A stretch of DNA of 22,151 nt. It comes from Ichthyophonus hoferi (Eukaryota > Opisthokonta > Ichthyosporea > Ichthyophonida > Ichthyophonidae). The DNA lies in contig NAOQ01000048.1 in assembly GCA_002751075.1 (NCBI GenBank), positions 25,885-48,035 of the forward strand, given 5' to 3'. The notes under the pieces were generated by a model. It had not been told where the DNA came from. It saw only the letters and a list, made by a program, of their open reading frames with translations, and ran no database searches. Within the stretch, counting starts at the first letter, position 1; the number at the start of each line of letters is the position of its first letter. Shown here piece after piece: positions 1 to 10,259 of this stretch. The position numbers were made by a program, and so were the translations under genes.

Positions 1-335
1 AAGACTGTAGAGTCATTAGTATAAGCTGCTGGACAAGTATGAGGCATGATGCCTAAGCAATGTGTTATCTGGACTAAAAACACATGCTCTGGGATGGCTT
101 ATTATATAGCTGTGGGATAACTGTCATTGGCTGGTTCAATTTTGATCAATTGCCTTAGATTGGCATTTAGCACCAATCTGATATGTGCTCTAATGGGCAG
201 GTTTAGATTATGCTAAATATTATTTTTTCCGGATTACATATGCAATAGCATTTGCTAATAATATTAAATGACTATAGCTAAATTAAAAATATCTTTAAAT
301 TAACCAAATATTCATTTTTCTAACAAATAGCGATA
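1..335 (+). repeat. dispersed repeat R1, copy A (runs off the left edge)
   Basis: This stretch matches 19655-19960 in the same orientation. Shared blocks include AAGCAATGTGTTATCT (positions 56-71 and 19706-19721), TTATTATATAG, CTGGTTCAATTTTGATC and TAATATTAAATGA, in the same order with similar spacing. Identity looks like roughly 75-80% by eye, so the copies are old. The copy continues past position 1. Length and the coding-like DNA after copy B would suit an LTR or solo LTR, but I see no clear terminal dinucleotides or target-site duplication, so the family is open. Confidence 0.75.
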
Positions 336-1130
336 ACACCCTTTTATTTTCTATTTTAATTGCACATTTGGCATAATTTTGCACTATACTTTCATCTTTG
401 TAAAGGTTTTGAGGAGAAAGCAGTGATTAAACACAATTATTGGGTTCAATCGGCAATCCATATTAATTAGAGCTAATTAATAGCAATATGGCAATTTTTG
501 GCCTGTGAAAATGTGATTTATTACAATGAAAAAAAGGATCTGAGCTTACTCAAGGTTTGAAAAATAACATTAAAAATGTTTCAGACTTGAGTGAATTTTC
601 AATTACATGCTTGCAACTATTCAAGAGCACCAACCAATCAATGATAATGCACATGATCAGTATATCACAAATAATCATGAATGCTATATAAACATCTAAT
701 ATGAATTGGTAAAAATAATTAAAAATTAGGGGAACCTTGGCACTTGTTTAGGACAGAAAAGTTTTAAGCCTATTATATTATACATTATATCATATAATAC
801 CATAATAAATCCTATCCTAAAATAATAGATTATATATTATATCTTATTATAGCATAACATGTCATAGTATAATATAATATTTCATATCATAACTATTGAC
901 AACTTGCCTAATATGGCAGGTTAAACGCACCATGCTATAGGGTCATGATAGTACAGAGAGCCATGTTAAATTAAAATGGCATATTGTGGAGATTGGCTTT
1001 GTAATATACCCTGCAGGGATGTCATTAAATGCATGTCAGCATGAAACCATTATATATCTATATTTACAATTATATGCACATTAATACCTAACTATACACA
1101 TAATAGTACAGATATGCATACATACTTACA
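336..1130. other. AT-rich gene-free DNA
   Basis: No open frame, RNA gene or clear repeat is seen here. Around 760-880 the sequence drifts into degenerate ATTATATCAT-type runs that foreshadow the low-complexity zone to the right. Confidence 0.6.
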
Positions 1131-1440
1131 CATATATAACGGTTTATTTATTTTATATTATATTATATGATATGAAATGATGTGGGAGTGACACTTTCAA
1201 ACAGTTGTAGGAATCTAGACGTGTGCATGAATATATAACTATACAATTGAATGCAATATAATACAACAAAATATAACACAATATAATATAATATACTTTT
1301 ACCCCTCTCCTTCACTGGGCCAATCACAGATGGCTCTCATATTACCCTATAAATATTTTAAAAACAATGACTTATTCCAATAGAGTACTAGCTTTCCTGC
1401 TAGTATAAGTTTAGAACGAAGCATTGTAATGGATTTAATA

Positions 1441-1490
1441 ATGGGTATATAAGATGAATGAATGTATGTATGTATATATATATATATAGG
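1441..1490. repeat. compound microsatellite (GAAT)(GTAT)n(TA)n
   Basis: GAATG units pass into GTAT units and then into a pure TA run ending near 1488. The graded change of unit is typical of slippage-grown microsatellites. Open frames across it in either strand are only repeat translations rich in Tyr and Ile. Confidence 0.85.
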
Positions 1491-1680
1491 AAAATAAAGG
1501 GTAAGCACAACAGATGACCAATTATGATTCCTTACAAATAAGATCGTGTTAATGCCCATGATAGTACATATGTCCCAATGAACAGATAGAAGACGCCTAT
1601 CAAGATGAGAAGAAATCGAACAATATGCCTGTTTCTGTATTGGTATAATAGGGTATGCATGTATATATATTATACATTGG

Positions 1681-1880
1681 TGTATGTATATATATATATA
1701 TATATTATACATAGGTATACGTGTTAGGAATAGTTTATTCAACTATCTATTTGAACTATGCTCCAAAGTCTATATTTTATTTTACTATATCATATTATAC
1801 TATGTTTTATTATACTATACTATATTATATATTATACCATATTTTATTTTATTATATCATATTATACCATATACACGTAG
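1681..1880. repeat. TA run followed by degenerate TATAC/TATTT pentamer tract
   Basis: A pure TA run at about 1686-1705 is followed from 1765 to 1875 by imperfect pentamer and octamer units such as CATATTATAC, TATACTATAC and CATATTTTAT. The Tyr/Leu/Ile-only open frame on the plus strand here is a consequence of the repeat. Confidence 0.75.
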
Positions 1881-2187
1881 ACTAAGTCCCAAGTATAACT
1901 GTTATACCCTCTTATACCCTCCTATATCTTAAACACTAGAATAATCTATGTGGCAATATATAAACTATGCATGAGAGAGTGAAGTGAGCACAGGTGCATA
2001 TGGGTATGATGTTTAAAGAAAAGATGCTATTTATAATTGGAGAGATATTCATAGTATAGTCATAATACTTAACAGGTCCATTTGAGCCAATCAATCCTAT
2101 GCACCATACACCAGACCAATGAAAATGACTATACCACGTGATATTGCCCCACTCATATACACCAAGCCTATCAGAAAAAGAAATATA

Positions 2188-2265
2188 TAAGTAGTGTGTA
2201 TGTAGTATAAATGGTATATAAGTAGTATATAAGTAGTATACATAGTATAAATGTAGTGTATATAG
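2188..2265. repeat. short tandem array around a GTAGTATA core
   Basis: Units of about 11-14 bases with the core GTAGTATA(T)AA recur at about 2190, 2202, 2222, 2234 and 2251. The minus-strand 144-codon open frame that covers this block reads as Tyr/Ile/Leu/His repeats and is not a convincing gene. Confidence 0.65.
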
Positions 2266-2634
2266 CAAAGATATATATTGTACAATAAAATAATCAAAGA
2301 TCTGAATTATTTTATACTTGGAGGCTATAAAATAGTAATGAACTTTAATAAAAATTATAAGCAATATCATAAGATTCCTTTTAATAAAATTGTTGTGAAA
2401 TCCCCTATGTCTGTCCCTCCTTACTCTATACTATACTATACATAAATACTTAATTATACTATATATTTACATTGTATCATACCCTATCCTACATCAGAAT
2501 GTTATATCCTGCATTGCTATATTATATAGCATACTTTATGATATATTATTATATTATATCATACCTTATCCTCACACAATGTTTATTTGAACTGCTTGTA
2601 ACTACATCATTCTCATAAGAAATAAATATTGAAC

Positions 2635-2652
2635 AGAGAGAGAGAGAGAGAT
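2635..2652. repeat. (GA)n microsatellite
   Basis: An uninterrupted GA run directly borders a purine-rich, GC-richer block that leads into the hAT-like terminus at about 2704. Confidence 0.9.
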
Positions 2653-2703
2653 AGAGGGGTGGGGTGGAGGGTAGGGGAAAATAGAAATTGGCCAACCTCC
2701 AAG

Positions 2704-2750
2704 TAGGGGTGCTCAGCCAGGGCCACCCGACCCGGCCCGTTAAGCACACT
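2704..2750. mobile_element. GC-rich island resembling one end of a non-autonomous hAT transposon
   Basis: In a strongly AT-rich zone this short block is GC-rich. It begins TAGGGGTGCTCAG and continues with GGCC, ACCCGACCC and GGCCCG. Many hAT elements and their short derivatives have termini of the form YAGGGGTGY followed by GGCC/CGGG-rich sequence, which is why I name the family. I do not see the matching inverted terminus or an 8-bp target duplication nearby, so it would be a fragment at best. A chance GC-rich patch is the main alternative. Confidence 0.3.
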
Positions 2751-2837
2751 AGTCGATTCGATAAATTGGTCCGCTCCACCAATAGTTGATTTATAGTTAT
2801 ATCTAGTCTGTAGTTGATATTGGCTATATAAGGATGT

Positions 2838-2935
2838 TGACATACTATACTATGTTGCACTATGTTATGCTACGTTACATTATGTTATAATGTGTTATGT
2901 TATGTTATGCTGCTACATTATATTATATTAATAAT
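2838..2935. repeat. degenerate TGTTA/TATGC pentamer tract
   Basis: Imperfect units such as ATGTT, ATGCT, ACGTT and ACATT repeat with a five-base rhythm over about 90 bases (for example TTATGTTATGTTATGC). The unit differs from the TATAC arrays to the left, so this looks like an independent expansion. Confidence 0.65.
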
Positions 2936-3055
2936 ATTTGAATTAGCAAATAATGATAATCCATTAAATATACATATATAATTGTTCTGGATTTCATTGT
3001 GCTATTTTCCTACCACTTCTCTCTATCTTTGTAAGGGCCTTTGTGCTTATATACG

Positions 3056-3170
3056 TATAATAGTGTGATAATATAATGATATGATAGTATAATAGTATAA
3101 TAGTATAATAACATTATGATGGTATGATGGTATGATAGTACGTATGACAGCATGTGTGTATATGTGAATA
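3056..3170. repeat. degenerate (ATAGTATA)n / (TGGTATGA)n array
   Basis: Eight-base units ATAGTATA at about 3085-3110 grade into TGGTATGA and TAGTACGT at 3119-3145. Overlapping minus-strand open frames here are repeat translations. Confidence 0.7.
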
Positions 3171-3809
3171 AATGCATGTATGCCAGTAAGATAGTATGCA
3201 TATATGTGTGCATGCATATATATTAAAGTACCACACATCACTGTATACAAAAATACATTCAGATGCATTGATATATAAAAAGACAACCAACCTGGCCAGT
3301 TGAATCATTAATTCATTTTCAGTTACGTTGCAATTTTTTTTTAGTTTACTGTGGCTTTCCTGTACTGTTATGTTAGTTCATATTCCATAGACCCCTCCGT
3401 ATCACAGAATTTCACCTAACATATTCCATAAAAACTCCTAATCCACAGAATGTCATACATGATGTACATTTAACCTGTAAGACTTTCTCCCTTTATCTAC
3501 ATTATAGACATAGAATAATAACATTTTTTTATAAAAAAACACCAAGCAAAACTGCCAGCTTTAGACAGTAACAACACAAATAAAGAAACAATAGATAATG
3601 CAATGCAATACAAAGAATAATACACAGAAGGAGAAATAATGTATAGCACTACATATATATACCTGCACTAGATACCTATATTATATACCATATATTCTAT
3701 AATATTATATTATACTATACTATATTACATTCTATTGTACGATATAATACAAACAAAAAATAAACCATAATCCTAATCTAAGCATCCAACATACCTGGGA
3801 GAAAAAATG

Positions 3810-3935
3810 TACAGGGGTGTGATAGTATGATAGTATGATAGTATGTATGTATATAGGTAGTTATGTAGGTAGGTACGTATGTATGTATATGTATGCAAGT
3901 AGGTAGGTAGGTAGGTAGGTATGATATTATATATA
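3810..3935. repeat. compound array (GTATGATA)n, (GTAT)n, (GTAG)n
   Basis: Three or more GTATGATA units (about 3824-3850) are followed by GTAT units and then, at 3897-3920, by five consecutive TAGG/GTAG units. On the minus strand this block lies inside what could be an intron downstream of the coding-looking segment at 3987-4099. Confidence 0.85.
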
Positions 3936-3986
3936 TGAGAGTACGACAGTAAACCCATCACAGTCGATGAAACAAGAAAACTGCAA

Positions 3987-4099
3987 ACCTTATAATCCTT
4001 TTCCAAACGCTGTGGTTTATATCCTAGTAAAGAGTGCATCATATTCACAGCATTAATCATTCCATCTCCTGTTTGCTCTTCTTCTCCTTCCGTCACCAT
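3987..4099 (-). CDS. possible first coding exon of an unidentified gene
   Basis: Read on the minus strand from the ATG at 4099, the first roughly 37 codons look like ordinary protein: an acidic N-terminus (MVTEGEEEQTGDG) followed by a mixed, leucine- and lysine-containing segment ending in LEKDYK. The start context is ACCATGG, a good match to a eukaryotic start. After KDYK a GTTTGC could act as a 5' splice site; beyond it the frame runs into microsatellite DNA. I could not find a convincing second exon: CTCCCAG on the minus strand near 3800 is a possible acceptor. I do not recognise the family. A chance open frame of this length is quite possible. Confidence 0.25.
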
Positions 4100-4281
4100 G
4101 GTAGCAATATATAGTAATATAGATATGAATATGGAAATAATATAAGTGGTAGTGTGTATATATATGCAAATGGGCTATGCATGTATAACGTATATAGTGA
4201 ACAAATTTATATCAAATAAATTAATAAATATGTTGTTAATTAATAGTATATAATGTTATATATATAAGGTTAATAGCATAT

Positions 4282-4575
4282 ATGATGGGTAATAAGTATC
4301 ATATTATAATCTATTATATTGTTTGTTGTTTGTTATTATATTATATTATATTAAGTTTTATTATGTTTTGCTACATTAGATGTACTATATTATATTGTTA
4401 TATTCCTTCTTTTTTTTTTTGTTATTATATTTTCCAATCTTATATTATCGTATATTATATTATATATATTATATTATATTGTTATATCAAGTATTGTATT
4501 TGTTACGTTTTATTATTTTATATTATCTTATATTACATTATATTGTTACATTTTGTTACGATCACAATTTCTGAT
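4282..4575. repeat. degenerate TATTATATTG / TTATATTATA low-complexity tract
   Basis: Almost pure A/T sequence with repeated TTATATTATA and TATATTGTTA units and an oligo-T run near 4410-4420. The two overlapping plus-strand open frames (Tyr/Ile/Leu/Cys only) are products of the repeat. Confidence 0.75.
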
Positions 4576-5099
4576 CGGAAGTCGCAATTGAAGGATTTCT
4601 GATTAGACAATGATTGTAATTATATTTACATATAATATACTTTAACCCCATTTTATAATAATGAATAGTTAGTTTCTCCAATAGATGAGGAACACGTTAA
4701 TTAACATGTCGGAGTTTGCAGTTTTGAAAACTTCTGATCTACCAAGAGTATATATATAACTTGAAGTAAACACAATGCACTATAGTTTATATATATATTA
4801 TATATGATTTTTAATTGCATTATCTTTCCATCCTTGTCTAATATTTATCACAGGTATGCCAAGATACTGACCCATAGATCATAAATGTTTCATTTTTAAA
4901 AAAAAGTAGGTTGAATTGTGCTAGAGGCAGGAGTGTTTATTTAATTTAGATATTTCTTTATATAGCTATAGTTATTTGTTATTTATTTTATTATTATGGG
5001 TAATGACTATGGCATATGCAGTCTGAAAAAAAAAAATGGTTATTTCCAACAGATTGCCAACTTTTGTTCAACTCAGTCCGGTTTAAAAAGTCATAGTTC
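4576..5099. other. AT-rich gene-free DNA left of the copia element
   Basis: No gene or RNA is seen. The only structure is an 18-base imperfect palindrome at 4692-4709 centred on GTTAATTAAC. Confidence 0.5.
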
Positions 5100-5310
5100 T
5101 AGTTATTGTAAGCTTAGGACCTTGCAACAGTAAGAATCTTTGTTGTAAAAATAGAGTAGATACATATAAGGTAGAGTCTCTAGTCTCCTATAACTGCAAT
5201 AGTTATAGATGAGACAGAGGCCCTAGTGCTTTATTGAATATTAAGCCTACACTATGTGCCGAAGTATTTTAACCCCTACAAGGATTTAATTGAAAAACTA
5301 CATGATGTCT
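5100..5310 (+). repeat. 5' LTR of the copia fossil
   Basis: It aligns to 8288-8505. The best block is 5170-5256 against 8358-8444: 87 bases without gaps and about 79% identical by eye. It ends in the shared words CTTTAT, AATA and CTACACTATG. An 8-bp perfect inverted repeat, CTATAACT-GCAAT-AGTTATAG, lies at 5188-5208. LTR boundaries are approximate. Confidence 0.7.
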
Positions 5311-6199
5311 TGTACAGAATACTTATTGTTTATATAGCATTGAACCATTATATGTTAAGAAGCATTTATAATGAGATTTCAATCGGTAACTAAGACTTAG
5401 ACAGTAACTCAGTAATGTCACTAATTATATTTAATTGGCACTAGATGTTTAGTTCTGTTTAGAAATGTAAATTTACGGTGGTTTTTAAACAGTATTTGGT
5501 TACTGGTTTTTAATCCCACACATAGTGTTTGATGATATACATGTGATATATTGCATCCAGAACGATCCCTTGAATAATCATTAAACAAATTTTTGCTGAC
5601 AACACGTTAGAGAACAGTCATGTTGAGTTCCTATTTGTTAATATGTTCACTTCAAATTCGTATCACATGTTCATCTGGCTTTGACCAGAACCAATAACTA
5701 TATAGCCAGCATATGCAGATTTGGTTTATATCCTGATTATAAAGTTTACAATAAGGTCTACTACTATTAAACCAACTTCGTGATTAAAGCTGTGATTGTG
5801 TGCGGCGGAGAATCTACAACCAAGAAACTGATCAAAAGAGTAAAACGGAAGTTAGTGACAGCAAAACTTACCAAGCTCCAAGGTTCCACAAGTAACATTG
5901 AGAAGAAAACAAGAGTTGTACTTTCTATGAATGAAAGTGATTTTATAAGTGAGGACTCATCTCCAGAAGAAACTTATACAGAAGGCATGGACTTTAACTA
6001 GGTTACCAAGGCTCAGTAATTAAAGGTACTTCCATTGATAGTTCCAATCAAATGACAGAAGAATCAAAATTTAATGTAAGAGGATCCATATCAACGTCCT
6101 GACAACGTTTATCAACCTCCCGAGAAACCATCTGCAGCATTTGGGGAACCATCTCAACTTCAAGAGATATCTATATATAGAATCATTCTAGGCGAGCAA

Positions 6200-6990
6200 C
6201 ACACCATGGGTACACATAGCCATGGTCCTACTCAAAGACAACAGCAATCATTTTCTGAAAGTCAGCCTTTTTTATGGTTGGAATGATTCAACAACTGCTT
6301 ATGCAGTTAGAAAGAGGGGTTTCAAAATATCTATCATCCTCCCTCCAATTTCTGAGAAGGAGATTGTTTCCGGTAACGATAATGGAATTCACTGCGTCAA
6401 ATGGGCAGAGTTTATTGAGGATAAGATCTAGGCTTCTGTGCGCCTACATGCAATACAGGAGGAACTAACTCCACTGCAACTAAGTAGCCTGACCAGAGTA
6501 TCACTGGAGAAAGCAGCAGCCTAATATTATCTCTGTGCACCCATCTCAACAGAGCAACATTTAATAACAGGATAGGAAATAAGCCGGTTTGCTTACCACA
6601 CATGAAGAGGTGTGAAAAGCCAATTTAATGTGAAATACACTTCTCAGCAAATAATGCATATATTGAAGTACTTTGAGATGTCACTCAAGCCTAATAAAAA
6701 CGGTAATCAATACTTTGCAAGGTTAGTGGCAGCCAACAGGAGGCTGAAAGGAACAGTCATGGAGCAACATGACCAAAATATAGTCACCATATGGAGCTAT
6801 GATATACAGTTCATTGGGTATGGAGGCCAAGTAAAGGCTTTCTGTCAAGTCAACAAGAGCTGTGGGACTTTGAAAGAGTCCATAGAGGATATGGCAACTT
6901 ATGTCAAGCTGGAATTCAAAAAAAATGTACCAAAAGAATCCAAGAGAAGAACAAAAGCACTGATTAAATTTTGGCTTTTACATCAATAAA
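6200..6990 (+). mobile_element. gag-like region of the copia fossil
   Basis: The conceptual protein of this stretch has features of a copia Gag: a segment with FLWL near 6262-6280, a region like the Gag core around 6540-6740 (aromatic and basic, with a QQIMHILKYFEMSL helix), then a lysine-rich tail near 6920-6970. It lies between the 5' LTR and the protease-like region, the expected order. It is broken. No CCHC knuckle was identified with confidence. Confidence 0.6.
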
Positions 6991-7329
6991 TCAGGCATGT
7001 GTGACATATTCTAGGGGGAAAACACAAATATTTAGTTTCCTCTTATGCAAAAGCTCAACCAGCTCAACATTAGGATCTGCTGCAAGACACAGCAAAAGGT
7101 TAATCTTCCAGACGATCTAGAGATCAAAAAGGTCATTATGAGAAACAACAATCACCACAGCAATCACCTCAACAATCTAGCATAAAATAGGCTGGAAAAT
7201 ACCAGCACTGCAAGAACAAAATGAAGCCCTACAATAATGCTTGCAAAGCAGATGAGAATACATTATCATTATATGTAGCCACTGTTTACACAAACGAGAA
7301 AAATATGGAGTGAGACTAAGCAAAAGCAG

Positions 7330-7690
7330 ATTTTGTTTGGGATAGTGGATCATCAAGAGATTTCCATGTTTTTAAAGACTATTTTGGTTCTCTCACTCCA
7401 GGAACGCCCTATATATGATAAGGAGATGGGAAGAAAAGCATTATTTTGTGGCAGCGTGGGGTTAGTCGCAAGAGCATGGTAAAACATAAACCCCATTAGA
7501 TGGAAAAACATTTTGTTTGTACCAGATTTAAAGGTAAGCCTTTTCTCTACACAAATATTGAAGAAAAAGAACATAACTACTGTCTACTGTGTTCAAGGAT
7601 AACACAGTCGTAATATATTAGAAGACAATGTTGTAATGGAAAGGACAGCAGAAAATAATATTATCTATGAACTAGATGCCCTAATGATCT
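7330..7690 (+). mobile_element. protease / pre-integrase region of the copia fossil
   Basis: A tryptophan followed by Asp-Ser-Gly-Ser-Ser at 7338-7355 matches the active-site motif of copia aspartic protease (W-x-x-D-S-G-A/S-S class). It is followed at normal spacing by a Phe-rich block, a GDGK-type word near 7420, and LFVPDLK near 7512-7532, the segment that in copia polyproteins precedes the Gag-pre-integrase domain. The order is diagnostic for the Ty1/copia group rather than Ty3/gypsy. The region is broken. Confidence 0.75.
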
Positions 7691-8287
7691 TATCAAAAAG
7701 GTAGAGAGCTGAAGGAGAAGGTAAGGACTAGATTCCAAAGTTCAGGGGGCAAACATAGTAGTTGATAATTAAGCTCTTACTATAGAAAAATAAATAAATG
7801 TAAGCTAGATAACTTATAAAATACTTCATATAAGATTCATGCATCTGGTTCTAATTAACACAACACTATCATTATCAATTTTTAAGAATGAGGTCTTGGA
7901 CAAAAAGAACTAGGAAAACAGAATATGGAACATGTTTACAGTCAGGGATATTTTATACCCTGAACAAACTGACTGAGCATCCAGAGTGCTACAATGGGTG
8001 CACTCAAACTTAATTGCACCAGCGAATAGGTCCTATTAAAGCTTCAGGTATGTTGTAAAATTTACATATGAATATTTACACTATGTCAAAGTCTAACTGC
8101 TTAGAAAGAAGTCAGATAAATTTTCAGCCTTCAAAAAAATACTATACCTGCATTACTGCCATGCATGACAGACTTATGTCCACCCTACCACCTTAGTAAC
8201 TGGCAATGGACATAAGTCATAGGAACGCTCCTGTCTCTACTTACTATTTCCAACATCATAGAACATGTTGGGTCTATAACCCTATCA

Positions 8288-8505
8288 TCTTGGAACGTGC
8301 TTGGGTGCTTACAATAGTAAGAGCCCTGGATGGAAAAAATAAAATAAATGCATGTAAGGTAGGACGTCTAGTTTCCTATAATTGCAATAGCTATAGATGA
8401 TACAGTCACTCCAATGCTTTATCAAATAATAAGTCTACACTATGAACACTACAACTACAGAGTTGCCATGTATTAGCTTATCCTATAGGGAAAACTGCAT
8501 GATTA
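8288..8505 (+). repeat. 3' LTR of the copia fossil
   Basis: It is the partner of 5100-5310, offset by 3188 bases. The stem-loop of the 5' copy is present at 8376-8396 as CTATAATT-GCAAT-AGCTATAG; the loop is unchanged while one pair has become a wobble and one is lost. Similarity fades after the word AAAACTGCATGATTA near 8493. Confidence 0.7.
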
Positions 8506-8903
8506 CTAAGCTCCCTATAGGATGTTGATTATGCGCCTTTGATCTAACTTTAGTGGCTTTGGTGTTTGCTCTGTGTATGTAAATAAAGTACAAATAGATC
8601 TACTGGGGCGGGACGTCAGTAAGGGTTTTAATTTCTCTTCTAAATTTTAGATTGCTTGCTGAGTGTAATTAGGATTGTTACTCCCTCTGATTAGAGAGGT
8701 GAAGTTATTTAAAAGACTATAAACAATAGCTGACTAGCATAAATTCAACCTAAAACCCATGCCTCAAAATTCATGAGACCTGTTTATATATCTAAATTTC
8801 TAAATTGAGGTCTAGAGAAGATAAGATAAAATAGAATTGCATCATATTAGGGCATATGTGTGACATGCAAATGACTTACTAAGGGGGCGTCACCACTTTA
8901 TAA

Positions 8904-9024
8904 TGACGTCACTACTAGAAACCTATCACATGTGACAGTTATCATACTGATAACCAACCCTTTAATATATTAAGTCCTGAAAAAAAAAGAGTGCCCAATT
9001 GGTACTTAACTGTTTAAACACGTG
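8904..9024. promoter_or_regulatory. cluster of palindromic transcription-factor-like sites
   Basis: Within 121 bases lie a perfect CRE palindrome TGACGTCA (8904-8911), TCACATGTGA (8926-8935), an inverted GATA pair TTATCA-TAC-TGATAA (8939-8953), TTAATATATTAA (8962-8973), GTTTAAAC (9012-9019) and an overlapping E-box CACGTG (9019-9024). These match the known site types of bZIP (ATF/CREB), bHLH and GATA factors. It lies just right of the copia 3' LTR and about 5.5 kb left of the zinc-finger exons; which gene, if any, it serves is unknown. Confidence 0.45.
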
Positions 9025-9833
9025 ATGTAGTAAACAATACTGCTAGACTGTACTATATTATAATACACAAATATTATACTATATAACAGTATAATATAAA
9101 AATAAAGGCAGGATATATTAGATAACAAATAATATTTTCACATTTATTTTCTGAATGTAAAAATTCTTATTTTCTATTTAATTACCGGTTATCAAATACA
9201 ACAGAAAGTTTATTTGCTGCTAGAAAAAGGAATATTTAGTTAATTTAGTTATGTCCTCATAGCTCTAATAATGCAATATTATTGAGAATTACTACTTATT
9301 TCCGATATATACATTCATAATAAACTTGCATTTAATACTAAAGATACTCTTACACTCTGTTCTGACAGCAGTGTATTGGGGCCCTGGAGGACTATAATTG
9401 TATTGTTTCATGTTTAAGTAGGGAGGTAAGAGCAATTAGAATGGTTTTTATTAATAGTAGCCTTAAGATGGCTTACTAACCATTAATACAAGGCTCTAAA
9501 CGATTGGGTAGTTATTAATGCTAAGCTAAATATAATCTCCAGTAAAATGATCGATACAAGGATTACTCGTTATATATTTATTAGTACAGTAGTATAGTGT
9601 TAAAATTCAAATAATTAAACAGAAGATATCAGGGATAGCAGCTGTTAATTATATCTATGGTAAAAGATAATACTAATCTATTGTTTTATTTAAGTAAATG
9701 TGTAATTAAACCAGAAATTAATTCAAATAAAGCTAAGAAATTTAGAGTGTTTCTGTATTTTAGTCGGATTTTATTTATGAACCTTTTTTCTTCTCAAGCA
9801 CTCATCTGGTTGATTGCCTGAATATTAAGTTAG

Positions 9834-9949
9834 CCAATCATTTCCATGATACCCCTTTAGCCAATGAATAACCATCCATGCGAGGAAAGCTAATGGCATG
9901 GTCCTGCTTTTCCTTTTCAGTTCGCATAACTTTTTTCTTTTCTTCCTCC

Positions 9950-9986
<37 letters not shown>

Positions 9987-10193
9987 CTTTATACATAAAA
10001 TCAATTAATGTATCTGTCTAATGTTTTATGGGTACTATTTCTAGCGTGTGTATTCCCACTATCATTTTTGACGAGTTTAAGTCAACTTTAGCAATTTTCT
10101 TTTAGCATAAGAATGTTGTTATAGACATAAGCATATAAGCCAATGAGGTTATTGTTATTCAATAGTAATAGCAAATCACATACTGCTGATTGG
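9834..10193. promoter_or_regulatory. group of CCAAT boxes
   Basis: CCAAT occurs at 9834, 9861 and 10140 on the plus strand, all with the extended form AGCCAAT, and as ATTGG at 10189. This is the site type bound by the Hap/NF-Y complex. The 9.83-13.26 kb region has about 13 CCAAT/ATTGG in total, where I estimate about 7 for this composition. Confidence 0.35.
9955..9984. repeat. (AT)15 microsatellite after a pyrimidine tract
   Basis: A pure AT run of about 30 bases follows a long pyrimidine-rich tract (about 9930-9953, CTTTTTTCTTTTCTTCC-like). A pyrimidine tract joined to a TA run can melt or exclude nucleosomes, which is known for such DNA in general. Confidence 0.9.
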
Positions 10194-10239
10194 TATATTG
10201 AATAACGGTACTTGCAAGTAAAGTATATTCTAAGCTGCT

Positions 10240-10259
10240 CTGGGCTAAAGCCAGCCCAG
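10240..10259. other. GC-rich stem-loop
   Basis: CTGGGC (10240-10245) pairs with GCCCAG (10254-10259) around an 8-base loop. An alternative smaller hairpin, GGCT-AA-AGCC, lies inside (10243-10252). It is one of few GC-rich hairpins in this AT-rich region. Confidence 0.4.

Larger units (their letters stand above)
5100..8505 (+). mobile_element. broken Ty1/copia LTR retrotransposon (fossil)
   Basis: Two direct repeats (about 5100-5310 and 8288-8505) bracket an internal region of roughly 3.0 kb. In order along the plus strand are a basic coding-like segment (5780-6000), a gag-like region (about 6200-6990) and a region with the copia protease and pre-integrase signature (about 7330-7690). Integrase, reverse transcriptase and RNase H are not recognisable, and the element is shorter than the usual 4.5-6 kb of a complete copia. 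It is clearly broken, with many inactivating changes spread over its length. The LTRs differ at about one site in five in their best-aligned 87 bases, so the insertion is old. Exact ends and target duplication could not be fixed. Confidence 0.8.

Noticed and set aside
1936-2370. 144-codon minus-strand open frame and several similar frames at 1.3-4.6 kb
   Set aside because: They are made almost wholly of Tyr, Ile, Leu, His and Thr from TA-rich repeats. Length is expected in such composition and no domain is visible.
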